A DNA stretch of 64,000 nucleotides from contig OX344757.2 of assembly GCA_947034885.2 (NCBI GenBank), forward strand, positions 20,268,001 to 20,332,000. The letters run 5' to 3'. The stretch is from Thuidium tamariscinum (lineage: Eukaryota > Streptophyta > Bryopsida > Hypnales > Thuidiaceae). A model generated the notes under the pieces. The model had not been told where the DNA came from. It saw nothing but the letters and a program-made list of their open reading frames with translations, and searched no databases. Made by a program: the position numbers and the translations under genes. Below, piece after piece: positions 23,810 to 42,122 of the stretch; within the stretch, counting starts at the first letter, position 1; every line of letters starts with the position of its first letter.

Positions 23810-24703
23810 CAATAAGGAAGACGATCCATCCGAGGAACACGCCTCGTAAATATCCAAGAACTCACGCATTTTAGTCAAGCTGTCACGCATGCCATGAATA
23901 TTATCGATGCCCAAGAAAATCACCTGGGGAAAAGTATGAAAAAAACCCATCAGTGGACTATTAAAAGAGTATACAGCACTTCGTCCTATAAATAACAATA
24001 ATACAAATTTTACCTCAGATCGTTGATAATTTGCAGATGATTCCGACCCACCACCCATTGCACCATTGGCCAGCGCATTCTTTCTGGGTCGAGCATTCGC
24101 AATATATAACTTCCTGCAGAAAACAAGTGATCTTCATACGTGCAAATAGGAAACGCTCGTTGAGCATAAAACGCATCAACAAACCCAATGTAATATTGTT
24201 GATGAATTGCAAACCAATCAAATCTATCCGGCATTGCAAGTTTTTGAGAAAATCAAAGAACTAACTTGGATAGTGTCAATTGCAATCTACTTGTGTGGTA
24301 TCAAAGGCGACTCTAGAAAACCAGTAACGATGAAATCGAAACCAAGCAACTCATACCACTGCACGTAATTCCTTCCCGTTCATATTCGTTCTACTATGGG
24401 CAATAAAAGTCCAGACACAAATAAATACCTATGCGGCTGATTTGCAGTATTACAAATGGTAGCCACGAGCTTTTCATCTGCAGGACTGCAAAACATCAAG
24501 GCCTCGCATTTGTCAGTAAATGAGCATTTGCATTAATCATGATGAACTTCAAAAACAAAATGAAACAGTCTCCAGGACCAGATTTCTCATACCTGGCCGA
24601 AAGACTAGTCACACAATTACACCATACTCATAACATCCCTACCTGCGTGTCATTCCAAACCCCGTGAATGGCTGGGAAGATCGAGCAAGCACAACTCCAT
24701 TAC
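23810..24703 (-). pseudogene. Myotubularin-like phosphoinositide phosphatase, exon fragments
   Basis: Four minus-strand blocks with splice-like borders match consecutive parts of plant myotubularins. 24644-24703 reads NGVVLARSSQPFTG before its frame becomes unclear; 24429-24485 reads SPADEKLVATICNTANQP; 24014-24113 contains ARPRKNALANGAMGGG; 23810-23923 contains FLGIDNIHGMRDSL and SSDGSSS. Intact enzymes dephosphorylate PI3P and PI(3,5)P2 on membranes. Here the N-terminal GRAM region and the CX5R catalytic loop (normally after the SSDG block) were not found in either direction. This is a captured or decayed fragment; a real gene with far-off exons is less likely. The 24010-24234 ORF is intron plus shadow. 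Confidence 0.75.
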
Positions 24704-25672
24704 CTGCAAATCGCAACATATACCAATCTTGTAGAGTTGAAAGACGCAGGAAGATTAGATACATTTACTAGGCACAACATATAACACCAAAGGACCTAAG
24801 TATTTAACAGAAATAAAATGGAAACTGCAAGAATTAATGAAGTTGCTGGAAACTTTTATACTTTTAACATAGCATGCTTACGGAGTATTTCTGTGAAGGC
24901 AGACTAATGGTCTTGTTATGTTTCTCATTATAGTGATGACGAGGTTCAGCAGGCTGCTCTTTTTCGCTCTAGGAAGCTAAGAATCAATTGCCCAAAACCT
25001 AAATGCCCATAGTTTAAATGTTTATACCCTTTAACACAAATTGATCAATGGTCAATGGAGCATCTAATGTACTGTACAATACAGTTAATGGAACCTCTAT
25101 TTCAGCTAGAAACACCAATCTAGATACGAACATTCAAAGCAGAAAGGATGTATACCACATCTGATAGTATACATCCTTTAATCAATATGCGCCTATAGTA
25201 AATAAAACGATTTCAACTTATCTCCCGATAAACATTTGACTCTTCATAATTGTTGCATAATGTATCCAAAGCACGCACGCATTCACTGGTGCTTTGAAAC
25301 TCTCAGGACACATGTCGAATTAAGGACCTCCGCTGAAGAGTATCCCTGGCAGAGACATCCTAAGGGGAGAAAGGGGAAGTTGTCTACATTGCTGGGGAGC
25401 TTGAAGATTCTACATTCTCACAGAAACTCTCTTTCACTCGCCAATAAGAACATCCATCACAAATTTGAAAAAAAAATGATAGGAACTGTGATCGACCAGA
25501 ATTCTGCTTGACCCAATCACTAATTTCGTGCACAGAAAAGCCAACCTCGTCATCATTCAAGAAACCGCGAACATCAAGCCGAAATGAGACAAAATTTCGG
25601 TTTTCCCAGAACCCCAATCTGTTGTGAGTTGAGCGTGAAAGATACAAAACATGAAAGAGTAATGGCACTGAC

Positions 25673-25803
25673 CTGTGGGAGTTGGCGTGGAGCATGGACG
25701 GGTGGCGGCCTCGCAGCAGCCGGCGTGATGCAGGCGCCACCACCAACGACGAGGTAGCAGCGGGAGTTGCCAGGGAGGAGCAGGCCGCCTTCGCCATGGC
25801 CAT
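25673..25803 (-). CDS. Possible first exon of a plastid-targeted protein (orphan)
   Basis: Minus strand, ATG at 25803, then a 43-codon Ala/Ser/Arg-rich stretch (MAMAKAACSSLATPAATSS then LVVAPASRRLLRGRH) typical of a chloroplast transit peptide, ending at a good donor (CACAG/GTCAGT). I could not identify a following exon: the next 1 kb shows no recognised family, and the myotubularin blocks beyond do not join it convincingly. It could be a relict of a gene whose body is lost, or the first exon of a small protein I do not recognise. Confidence 0.35.
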
Positions 25804-27146
25804 CGCAGCAACAGAAACAGGGAATTACAGAAAATTTTGACAGGAGAGATGGCGAGAATGAACTGAAGAGAACTCCGATGTAGCAGAAATACGAACAAAC
25901 CCTCGGCAGGTCGCCGAGAAGAAGGAGAAAGAATCGTCGCATGCACAGAAATCTATTAAAACAAAGATCTCATATCTTACGAAAAGGAAGATCTCACATG
26001 ACAAATGTTCCTTTTGTGAGGTATTACTGTAGCATACCGTAAGATATGTAGAGAACCACTCACTAAAAGTACTTGTTCAGTCAGGGACGATTGATGAAGC
26101 TGGGTTCCCTTGACCGACCAGCAATCCGCTACTCAATGTACCTTTCTCTACTTCACAGCATGGCCTTTTAGGAATACTAAGGTCTTTTCAGTAATTTTTT
26201 ACTTATTTTCTCTACTCAAAATACCCACATCTCTTGTAGTGCTCAAATCAATAGTGGCCCAATCAGATATTTATATGTGTCTTTAAAATGTATCAACCAA
26301 TTAAAATCAAACATATAGCAAATACATTAAGGGAACTCTACTACCACAATTGGGTGAGTCTACAATCCACTACAAGGGACAAGTTTGGGAATGGGTGTTT
26401 CTCCCTCACCTCACTCATCATCCACAATAATACATATTTCAAGCAACATGTCACTTATTCCTAAATAAAGGTCACATATAGGACATAATTGCTTTTAAAA
26501 CAGACTATCTAAACCCTTTACCCTAGAGTGTCCAATTTTTGAACAATGAACAAATTGAAAATGAAATTTCTACCTCATTATAGCTTGGATAAAAGTCATT
26601 CAAAATTTTGAAATTTTTTGCATAAATTTTCAGTGAAAGCTAGTACAAATTTGAACAATTGAATTATGGAAAAAAAACATAAGAAAATTATACTCAAATG
26701 ACCTCAGAACAAGTGAATACCTAGCCCCTGAAACAGAATTCAAAATTTAGATAATTTATAATGGTGTGGTCGTACGCAGGGATTGGATTTGGTGTTAATA
26801 AAACACACATTATTCTAAAATTACAAATATGGAAGTATGTCAAGTGGTTGACTTACATGGACTCTAGTTCAAACTTAGAATTGCAAAAAATGAGATCATG
26901 AAGATGTTTCATTAGACGTCATTGCCAATATAAAAACATAGATTGTTATATTTGATGTCACTTGAAATGTGTCATAGAAAATTTGAAAACATGACATTAA
27001 AGATGGATTTCTTATAGTGTAAATTGATAGAGAGTATTAATAACTCTTAAAAATTCTTATAACAAAAAACATAAAATAAGAACCAAAGACAATTTATTTA
27101 TATGGACGACAATTCACTTCTTCTAGAAGAAATGTCTCATCCTTTG
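25804..27146. other. AT-rich spacer, nothing recognised
   Basis: No ORF with domain support, RNA gene or clear repeat border was seen. Confidence 0.4.
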
Positions 27147-27860
27147 TTAACCCCTAAAGCCTTGAGCTGCATTTTTTGGCAACATAGCAATTTCAAGCAG
27201 CTCACTACAAATGGAGTTTTTTTTTTCTTTGAAATTTTGATACAACATGTGTTTAAGGAGTAGCTTCAAGGCCCAACAATTTTCATAACTTTTGACTACA
27301 CGGTTAAAAAGTTATGGCATGATATGTTGTTTTGTTTGAAGTGTGGGCAGCTTGGGCAGCTGAAAAAACTTCCTTAAAAAAACTTTTTTCAAAAGTGAAA
27401 TTTCAAATTGATTCTTTAGGTTTTTATAGACATGGTAAGCTTTGAATCATTCCATTTGGATTAGGGAGTCAAAAGTTATGAGGAATTTTAGTTTTACCTA
27501 CTTGCAAACTAAAATTCCTCATAACTTTTGACTCCTCAATCCAAATGGAATGATTCAAATCTTCTCATGTTTGTAAAATCCTAAAGAATCAATTTGAAAT
27601 TTCACTTTTGAAAAAAAAAATTTCAAAGAAGTTTTTTCAGCTGCCCAGGCTGCCCACACTTCAAACAAAACAACATATCATGCCATAACTTTTTAACCGT
27701 GTAGTCAAAAGTTACGAAAGTTGTTGGGCATTGAAGCTACTCCTTGACTACATGTTGTTTCAAAATTTCAAAGGAAAAAAAAAAAAAACTCCATTTGTAG
27801 TGAGCTACACGAAATTGCTATGTTGCCAAAAAAAATGAAGCTCAGGGCTTTAGGGGTTAA
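27147..27860. mobile_element. 714-bp fold-back element with TTAACCCC ends
   Basis: Ends TTAACCCCTAAAG and CTTTAGGGGTTAA. The two halves are inverted copies of one another over nearly the whole length (for example CTCACTACAAATGGAG at left, CTCCATTTGTAGTGAG at right; the arms meet around 27495-27505). Each arm corresponds to the left half of the longer elements at 15729, 40539 and 42123 (GGCAACATAGCAA, GTAGCTTCAAGGCCCAACAA). Confidence 0.85.
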
Positions 27861-27961
27861 AATGGGGTCACACTTTTAGATTCTTGAGCCAACCAAATAT
27901 TAAAAACTATTTTTTCTTTATCATGCACCATTTAACCCTTGAGCGCCTAAGAGCCTCAAAT

Positions 27962-28113
27962 CACTACAAGAAAATGGGGATATAAATGACTTGTCCACAA
28001 TGACTGCACCACCAATAATGACTATAGAATGACTACAAAATGACTATTTTGAAGTCATTGTTGGCGGTGCAGTCATTGTGGAGAAGTTATTTATATTGTA
28101 TTTTCTTGTAGTG
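27962..28113. mobile_element. CACTA-type MITE, 152 bp
   Basis: Ends CACTACAAGAAAA and TTTTCTTGTAGTG, the canonical plant CACTA terminus, with AAT duplicated on each side (27959-27961, 28114-28116). Interior is inverted (GACTGCACC and GGTGCAGTC). It sits just to the right of a TTAACCCTTGAGCGCC stretch at 27932, similar to the left end of the 61181 element. Confidence 0.92.
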
Positions 28114-29477
28114 AATATGGCCTTTCAATTTTGAAAGATGTCCTTGTTTGATTGTTGTAATATTTTTGATGGTATAGTTAAAGGATGAATCCCTTTCCAT
28201 GTACATTTGGACATGGCTCCATTACCAATTAGTATGGTTAGTTTTGTAGATCTTGATTTTAATAATAGTTTAACTAGAATGAGTGCAAGGAGTTCAAATT
28301 TTGGTAAATATGAGCTAGGCACTCATGGTTAGTGTCATATTATAAGGAGAGTATATTTTATGATGACTCTATTTGTAAATAAAAAGAAATTTTATATACC
28401 AATCTTTAGTGAAAAAGAATGGCCTATAATCATTCCAAACAAATGGTGGATTTTTATATTTCCATATTGAAGTTATTTCTTTAAGCATTTTGAAAATTCA
28501 ATCCCATTCCCAACTTAACAATTTGAGTTTTGTAGCTAGTTAGTCATTTTTTTTCCATGGCAATCATAAGCAATTCTAAAGAATAAGCTCCTTCTCTATT
28601 AGTCATCATGTGAAGCAAATCAAGTTAATAATGACTAAATTTCACTCTCTATGACTTCAAGATTGACTAATGTAACCTTTGTCTACACTGTAATAAAAGA
28701 AAAGCAAAAGTAATTGTCTCATTTTTTTCCCTCATCACAAGGTGTAATAAAAGAAAAACAAAAGTAATTGTCTCATTTTTTTTCCCTCATCACAAGGTCT
28801 AAGCACCCTTTTTTGCCAAGTGCTCATTGATGATACTAACTAAGGGCACAATCAAGGGATGCATAGTTTTGGAGATATTGATGTAATACACAAAACAAAA
28901 CAAGCAACCTAATTTAAGGCAAGATAAGAGGCTCAAAAAGTGATCATTTAAGCATTGATGTGCCTTTTTCATGTATCTCCTGAGATGGAAATATTTTTAG
29001 TTTATTTTTTAGTCAAAGAAAAATAGATGAGGAATCTAACACAAGTTGTTTCATATTTTTTTGAAGCATTTTTTAATTAGTTATGAATTTTTTGTATAGG
29101 TCCCTATTTGTAATCATAGGCCTTGGAAACCCATCTATATATAGTTTGAAAAAAACCCAAGGCTTCTTCAAAAACTAGCATTGCAATATGTATAATGCAA
29201 TTAAAATGGTTTCTAGAAGCATCCCTTTTGGAATCTAAAATGAATGCTTGAATTAATTATTGTTTCAGATTTTTCAATACTTGTAAGAAGGTAGTTGAAC
29301 AATAAATTCTTATTTTCAATTAAATTAATAAATACCTAGCCACTTAGTTAGAAATGAACCCAATGTAGCTCTTAAACCATCCATTGAAGAAGTAAAAACA
29401 AATCTTATTAAGGTCCATTGTAATTTACAATTTAGTTTATTTTGAGTTTGGTATGAAGTTGATGTTTTTTCAAGCTA
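28114..29477. other. AT-rich spacer with a small tandem duplication
   Basis: No gene seen. The only clear structure is the repeat at about 28690-28797. Confidence 0.4.
28690..28797. repeat. 54-bp direct tandem duplication
   Basis: Two nearly identical units beginning GTAATAAAAGAAAA and ending CCCTCATCACAAGG, differing by one base and by T-run length. Confidence 0.85.
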
Positions 29478-30098
29478 AGGTAGAAGCACCCATCACAGCC
29501 AAAGTTAGTGGCATCAGCATAGTTGGAGGCACCTTTTCCTATAAAGAATATTTTTGTAGTATTGGAAACTGAAAATCATGAATTTTTAAAAAAAATTAGA
29601 ATTTTTGGACAAGGCATCTAATTTCTCTGAATTTTCAAAGTAGGACTTAGTGGAGCACCTAAATCTACACTCCTAGTAAATCTCCCTGGATTCTCACACC
29701 AAAATCTAAAATAATCAAAGCCCACCAACCACGACTAAAGTTTCAAGGTACTAAGGTAGGTACACCCAAAAGCGCCCTGTTCCTAAAAGCGCCATCTACA
29801 GTGGACATACATTTCCAAAATCAGTCATGTTCGCAGACTGTAGATGGCGATTTCAGAAACAGACTTTGACTGTTAATAACTTTTGCATATGGTGTCCAAA
29901 TCCTGCATTCTTTGGTGCGTTGGAACATGCTTTCACTTGGCCACAAGATTGCATAAAAATCTGAACTAGCTAATAGCAGGAACTAGGCACAGTATGAAAA
30001 ACTGGCGCTTTTGGGTGTACCTACCTTAGTGGGGACACTTTGTAGGAAACTCTAATGTCAAACTATGAATACACTGAAAATAATGGGTGCTTCTACCT
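29478..30098. mobile_element. TA-flanked AGGTAG-family MITE carrying a nested MITE
   Basis: Ends AGGTAGAAGCACCCAT and ATGGGTGCTTCTACCT, with TA on each side (29476-29477, 30099-30100), as for Tc1/mariner-type insertions. It is the same family as 32745-33092 (CAGCATAGTTGGAGGCACC, TTTTTGGACAAGGCATCTAA) but is longer because another element is inserted at 29754-30026. Confidence 0.88.
29754..30026. mobile_element. Nested TA-flanked MITE, 273 bp
   Basis: Ends AGGTAGGTACACCCAAAAGC and GCTTTTGGGTGTACCTACCT, flanked by TA (29752-29753, 30027-30028). The uninterrupted site GGTAC-TA-GTGGGG is present at 33016-33027 in the related element, which proves the insertion and the TA duplication. Confidence 0.9.
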
Positions 30099-30778
30099 TA
30101 TATCCATTGACTAGAGTTAGCTTGTGTACGTTTCAAAATTTGAAGTGTTATAATTCTGAAAAATCTCCAGTAAAGATAATGTTTGTGACTACCAAATTGA
30201 TCATGATATCACTAAGTCATGAAAAGACAATGCATCGGATGCACCTGGGTTTATGCACCAAAATGATCGAAAACAATTATAGGTACTCGTTATAGTGAGA
30301 ATCACGAATCATTGAGGTTGCCCTGGTGATATGACTGTAGAGAGTGTGAATAAGGCAATAGAAGCCATCAAAAATGACAAGTGGCCAAAATCATTTTGCT
30401 TAAATATGAATTGTGGATTACATTAACATGAATATGACTAAAAAGAAAACAAAAAAAGGTTGAGAATTACAGAGCAAGTTTAGACTCATTAAAAAGCAAA
30501 TACAGGGTAAAATTTCTGTAAGTTTAAGTGGCCTTTGCGCAACCTGTCGCGGTTTGAAGATATTCGAGATCAAAATTGTGTCTCCAATGTCGACATTTTT
30601 ATTCATACTGTCCTTTCATGGGTAAGAAGAGGAGAGAAACCAGGTTGAATTGTCGGCAGCTGTTTAGTCATTCGTACTCAAAATTGCTGCGTCTCGGATT
30701 CTCTTGAAAGGATTGAAGGCCAGCCATGCAAACTCACGCATTTCGGATCCTGTTAATGAAAGTTCAAAATTGTCATGT

Positions 30779-37095
<6,317 letters not shown>

Positions 37096-37184
37096 TCCAG
37101 TCTCGCTTCCCTCAATTCTCAGTTTGATGCGTTGACAAACCGCGTCGCCAATGTCAACTGCTTCACAATGTCCAAGTCACGCCA

Positions 37185-37510
37185 CGAAATTCTAATCATA
37201 CGAACCAAAGTTCGACTTGAGCTCACCGGAAGAGTTATCAAATGTAGTACTGCTCTTCAGAAACAAAATTCTAAACCCCTAATTCAGGACACGAAAACCT
37301 CAAAGCTTGCATAAAATCAAGTCACCGAAAGGAACTACAAACCTCGAAATTCTAATCATACACAAGAAGTTCGGTTTGCGTGTCCCAAAAGATTGATCAA
37401 ATGTGGAGCTGCTGTTCACTCCACGTCCTGAAGAGAAAATTGCAGTCTTCAGTGATTGCAAGAGATTTCACAGCCCTAATTCTCGACACCAGAACCTCGA
37501 AGCTTGCACA
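37185..37510. repeat. Imperfect ~160-bp tandem duplication upstream of NVL
   Basis: CGAAATTCTAATCATAC at 37185 recurs at 37345, followed in both by AAGTTCG, ATCAAATGT, CTTCAG, then CCTAATTC-GGACAC-like and CTC-AAGCTTGCA stretches. It lies in the NVL promoter or 5' leader, 90-415 bp before the start codon. Confidence 0.7.
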
Positions 37511-37600
37511 ATCGAATCAATATAAGTTAAGAATTGCAGACCTTGGAAACAAGAACTCCGGTTGCGAGAGACAACACGGAACTCAAGGTTTCAAGGTTTC

Positions 37601-37617
37601 AGGGTTTAGGGTTTAGA
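37601..37617 (-). promoter_or_regulatory. Telo-box-like motif upstream of NVL
   Basis: Two abutting AAACCCT units on the NVL sense strand (TCTAAACCCTAAACCCT), about 510 nt upstream of the start codon. Telo boxes (AAACCCTA) are an established promoter element of plant ribosomal-protein and translation genes, which fits NVL's role. Function here is inferred only. Confidence 0.5.
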
Positions 37618-37620
37618 GGT

Positions 37621-40538
37621 ATGTGTAGTCCAGCGGTTCCTAAATTGGTCAAAATTAGCTAAGTTTTTTACCCAAAAAGTCCTTATACTTCTACCCTATC
37701 AGTGTTTTTTTTCCATTTCTTATCAAGTGTCACAATGATGATACTTCATTTTAATATGGAGCTCCAAATCTCGACATTCATCCATATATTGGATACAAAA
37801 AATCATATTAGCACACAATACATATCTATCATTTTATTTTCATTCATTATTTGGCAACTTCATCCATTATTTTCAGAAAAAAAAATTGAAGTTTATTGGC
37901 AATTTCATCCAAAATTTTATTATTTATTTCTTAGAGGCTTGGTGCCAAGCCAAAAATTTTGGTGCAATTGTGCACCAAAATCACCAAAAAAAACATTATA
38001 CCCAATGCAAAGGTTAGATTTAGCAAAAATTAAGTCATTTTCAAAAGAAAAAAAAGTGACACTTGTCATCTTTTTGAGTGTGTAACAAACCTCTTATAGT
38101 TTATAAATTCACATTACAATGAATTTCAAATACAAAGACAAAATATACTTATTAATAAAATTATCACCCAAGAACTCAAATCACCCCACTATAGAGAGAT
38201 TAATCTCCAAAGGAAATCTCCTTAGGTGTGAGCTTTATATAATGAAGACTATCAATAAAGACTATCAGTCTTTAAAAAAGACTAGGAATGCTTTTCTGTC
38301 TTTATTTCTTTACTTTGGTTCTACCTAACACCATCCATCCATTGAATTAAAAGTCCTAATTTCACTTCTCCAACTATCCCTTATCAAAATCATATCTTAT
38401 AATCATCTTCATCTCCTACTTGAAACTATCTATCTCCAAGTTTCAACACACTTGTGTTTATTTAGTACACTAGTATGTTATCAAAGTGGAGTTATCTAAC
38501 TTCATTGCATAAATTCACCATTTGCAAATATATATCTCAAGGCACTCCAATGCCCATGTCATTGAATCGAAGTTGTTTAACTCCAATGCATAAATTTGAT
38601 ACATAAAGATATTTATTTCCCAACAATCTTTGATTATCCACTAATGCACATTTCATCATGAATTAATTTATGATCATTCATCAATGCATTTGTTCATCAA
38701 AAGTCACGACAAAAGTTATGACGCAATCATCATTTTTTTCATCGTATCAATTCATTTGTCCATCAAAGGTTGTACCAAGGATCCTAATAGACTAGTATGA
38801 AGTGATATGGATCCTTTAGAATTTAACATAGAATTCAATTTTGACACTTGGATGAAGAATCAAAACTTTCACATACATTAGTACATTGTAAAAATAGGCC
38901 TTTAATGGAGATATTTTAGCCAAAATTACAACAAACAATACAATTTAATAGCCAATTTGCAACTTCTTCAACATTGAAATTAGAATCTATTAAGTCAATT
39001 TATATTATAGTTTTTCCATTAATTCTTTGTGACTTGCAAAATCCTTTTTTTCTATTTTTTTTCTATTGCTCACTCTCAAAGTTGATGCTTATTTGTCTTG
39101 AAAGTAGCATATTGTACTAAATTCCATAAACTAATTATGAGAGCATTGATGTACATACTTGGTGTTTGGTAATAACAGTTATAAAATTGTAATATATTTG
39201 ACAAAGACAAAAAATAGTTGTAGATTATTTAGAAATATTTGTTCTAAGAGCATCATCTCCAATTCTCCCCAAACAAACTACTCGGGAATGGAGTAACCAA
39301 GTCTTATAGCTCTTGGACTACTGTTGTCTTCTACTCATCTTTGCCCTCATTAATTGCATGCCAAACCAAGTCAATCTCATGCATTAATGACTTGACAAAA
39401 TCAAGAGCTTACCAGTATGCAATTTGATTAAAAATTTGTAAAAATGAAGGATTGTAGCCTACAAATGAAGAGTCTAACAAGGTCAAGCAAAAGTCAAAGT
39501 ATAGAGGAGACAATGTCCTAGTATTTGCGAAAGAATTTTCGAGTAACCAGTCTTGCCTTTTATCCTTGATTGGATTCATAATAGAGCACTTGTTCTTAGC
39601 CAATCATGCCCAAGTCAAGTCCAAGGAGTTTCTCCATGAATCAATGGCAATGCTTTAAGCTAGATTTGTATTGGTTTGGCATAGTTAAATTCACCTCTAA
39701 TTATATCACCAATAGTTCACATTTATAGCTTAACATTTAGTATCCTTTACAAAGATTTCCTAGCTTCCTCTCCAAAGTCCTCATTTATAGAAGTTACTCA
39801 CATCATCGACAATAAAAAGTAAGCTTCCATATAGATGTCATTCCATAGTCTACCATCAAAAAAATATTTGGTGGTAAAATGAAAGGGTTGCTTCATTGAC
39901 ATTTGTCTTAATGAAGGGTGAAGATTTCATTTTTATAATACAATTCATTTCCCCATAATGAGTCTTCAAATGGTATGGGATAAATTGGAGATGAGAGCTT
40001 GACCGCTCATTGTCAAAATATAGGAATTATATTAATTTGAAGTAGAATTTGAGGCCTCATTTAGGCATAGTAGAATAATTTTTTTCAAAAATTTGTGAAG
40101 TTGAAAAAAGGTTGAGAAATAAATATAACTTTCAATTGTAAAATTACTTTTGATATTTCAAGACTCCAATCAAAATTTATGAACAAATTTTAAAGGAGAT
40201 GTTTGAAAATGTCCCTTCCAATCCCTTTGTCAAATTTGTCTATAACTTTTGATTGGTAGAACTTTGTCAATGAAATCTTCTAATGTAGTTGTTTTCGGAG
40301 TACTTATTTGTATGCAGCTTGTTTGTGACTCATTTAAAATTTGTTTGTAACTTATTTGCAACTTGTTTATGACTTGTAGATTTTAAAATTTTAAAATTTT
40401 AATCTCAATGATTTATAGATTTTGAAATTTCAAATCTAAATTTTTATTTAGATATCCAAATCAAAAACATTAATATTAAATAGATCTCACTAGTTTACAA
40501 AGCTCTACAACTTGATAGGTTTAAAAAAAAATTTAACT
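37621..40538. other. Long AT-rich spacer, nothing recognised
   Basis: No gene, RNA gene or element border found. Short ORFs are typical of A/T-rich random sequence. Confidence 0.4.
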
Positions 40539-41450
40539 TTAACCCCTAAAGGACTAAACACTATTTTTCAGCGACATAGCGATTTTGGGCAGCTCACTAT
40601 GGATGGAGTTTTTAATTTTTTTTTTTGAAATTTTCACACAACATGTGCTCAAGGAGTATCTTTAAGGCCCAACAATTTTCATAACTTTTGACTACATGGT
40701 CGAATAGTTATTGCATGATATGTAGTTTTCATAGGCTGGCAGGCAGTCCAAAAATTTCTTAAGAAAATATTTTTTTAAGAAAAAATAATTTGAAATTGAT
40801 TTTCTAGATTTACATATTTGTAGAAAGCTTCGGATCATTCCATTTTGATATATGAGATGAAAGTTATGAGGAGATTTAGTTTGCAGGTAGTTATGGATTC
40901 TCTACTCTAAAATAAACTTTGAAGTCCTTTATTTTACTCAATTTTAAATATTTTGAAAAAAAAAAACTTTTGATGTCAATTGTTTGTCACAACGTTACAA
41001 CCATTGGGATTGGAATTTTTCAATTTCATAAATAAATTTTTAACAATTTAGTATTTTGAGTCATTATCTACTTCTTTCTACTTACTAATTTTTTTCTATA
41101 TGTTGTACAATTCCAAATAATGTGAATTTTTTTGAGCATGTAGGCAACTTGCCTTGAAGAATGAATTTAAAGAAGCACCACTGTTTTGGACATTTTTTCA
41201 TAGAAATGTGACCTTGTGAAGTGCAGCTGCCCGGATTTTTGCAGGGACAAAAAAAGGGGTTTTGTCAATTCAAATGCTAATATCTTACAATCTACATGGC
41301 GGACATTTCTGAAATTTTTTCCACATCTTTCTACACCAATGTACTTGAAGATCTTACAATTATATGTGTTGAAAAATGTTTTTTTCAAAAATTTGGTGAT
41401 TACACCAAAAATGGTAGTTTTGGTGTGTTTTTGGTAAAGGCACAGTCTCT
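40539..41450. mobile_element. TTAA-family element, right end degraded
   Basis: Left end TTAACCCCTAAAGGAC at 40539. The interior is collinear with 42123-43066 (GACATAGCGATTTTGGGCAG, GTGCAGCTGCCCGGATTTTTGCAG, TGTTGTACAATTCCAAAT). The expected CTTTAGGGGTTAA end is missing: the similarity fades at about 41440. Confidence 0.7.
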
Positions 41451-42122
41451 ATAGATTGTTGATATCTACAAAGTATAGAAATAATAGAATTCAGTCATCA
41501 AAACTCATTACATAAAAATGCTATAAATTTTACAATTCTTATATGCTCAATCTAATGGTACTCGTGATAGTTGATATGAGACAATTGATATAAAAATAAA
41601 AAACTAATCATTTTTCTAGTTGCATATTAGTCGATTCCTACTTGTGTTCTAGTCAATGTCTGGTTAAAGTCTAATTGTTTTTTAGTTGAATTGTACTTGC
41701 TTTCTAGTTGCTTCTTAGTTTAACTATAGTTGCTTTCTAATTGAACTTAGTCTAGTTTCATTCTATTGTAATTGAAGTTTAGTTGATTTGTAGTTGAATT
41801 TAGATTATATACAATTGTAGTTTAGGATATTGGATGTAGAGAACATAAAGTTGTCCACATCAATAATTGTGATGAATATTGAATGTTGAATACCTCACAT
41901 CAATTCTTATGTCTCATTGTTGCAACCCTGAACATCAATTTTTGACTACTTTGCAGCTAAATACTATATACATCAAATTTGGCAACAAAAGTTGTAGTTG
42001 CAAAATAGTTGTATAGGACATATAATTCATATTTTAGTCAATTGTAGCAAACGCAATTTTCTTCTATTGTTCACATACTATCGTACCTATAAACATGGGC
42101 AAACTCTAGATGTGCACATATC
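41451..42122. other. AT-rich spacer between two related elements
   Basis: Contains loosely repetitive TTAGTTG/TCTAGTTG units at about 41610-41830 and nothing gene-like. Confidence 0.4.

Noticed and set aside
24010..24239. Minus-strand ORFs beginning MPDRFDWF / MQCRIDL
   Set aside because: They run through an intron-like segment into another frame of the ARPRKNALANGAMGGG block; the myotubularin frame explains the coding signal.
25384..25946. Longer ORFs extending past the 25803 exon (139 codons and two alternative frames)
   Set aside because: The part beyond the GTCAGT donor has no recognised similarity and is AT-rich; only the transit-peptide-like start was kept, at low confidence.
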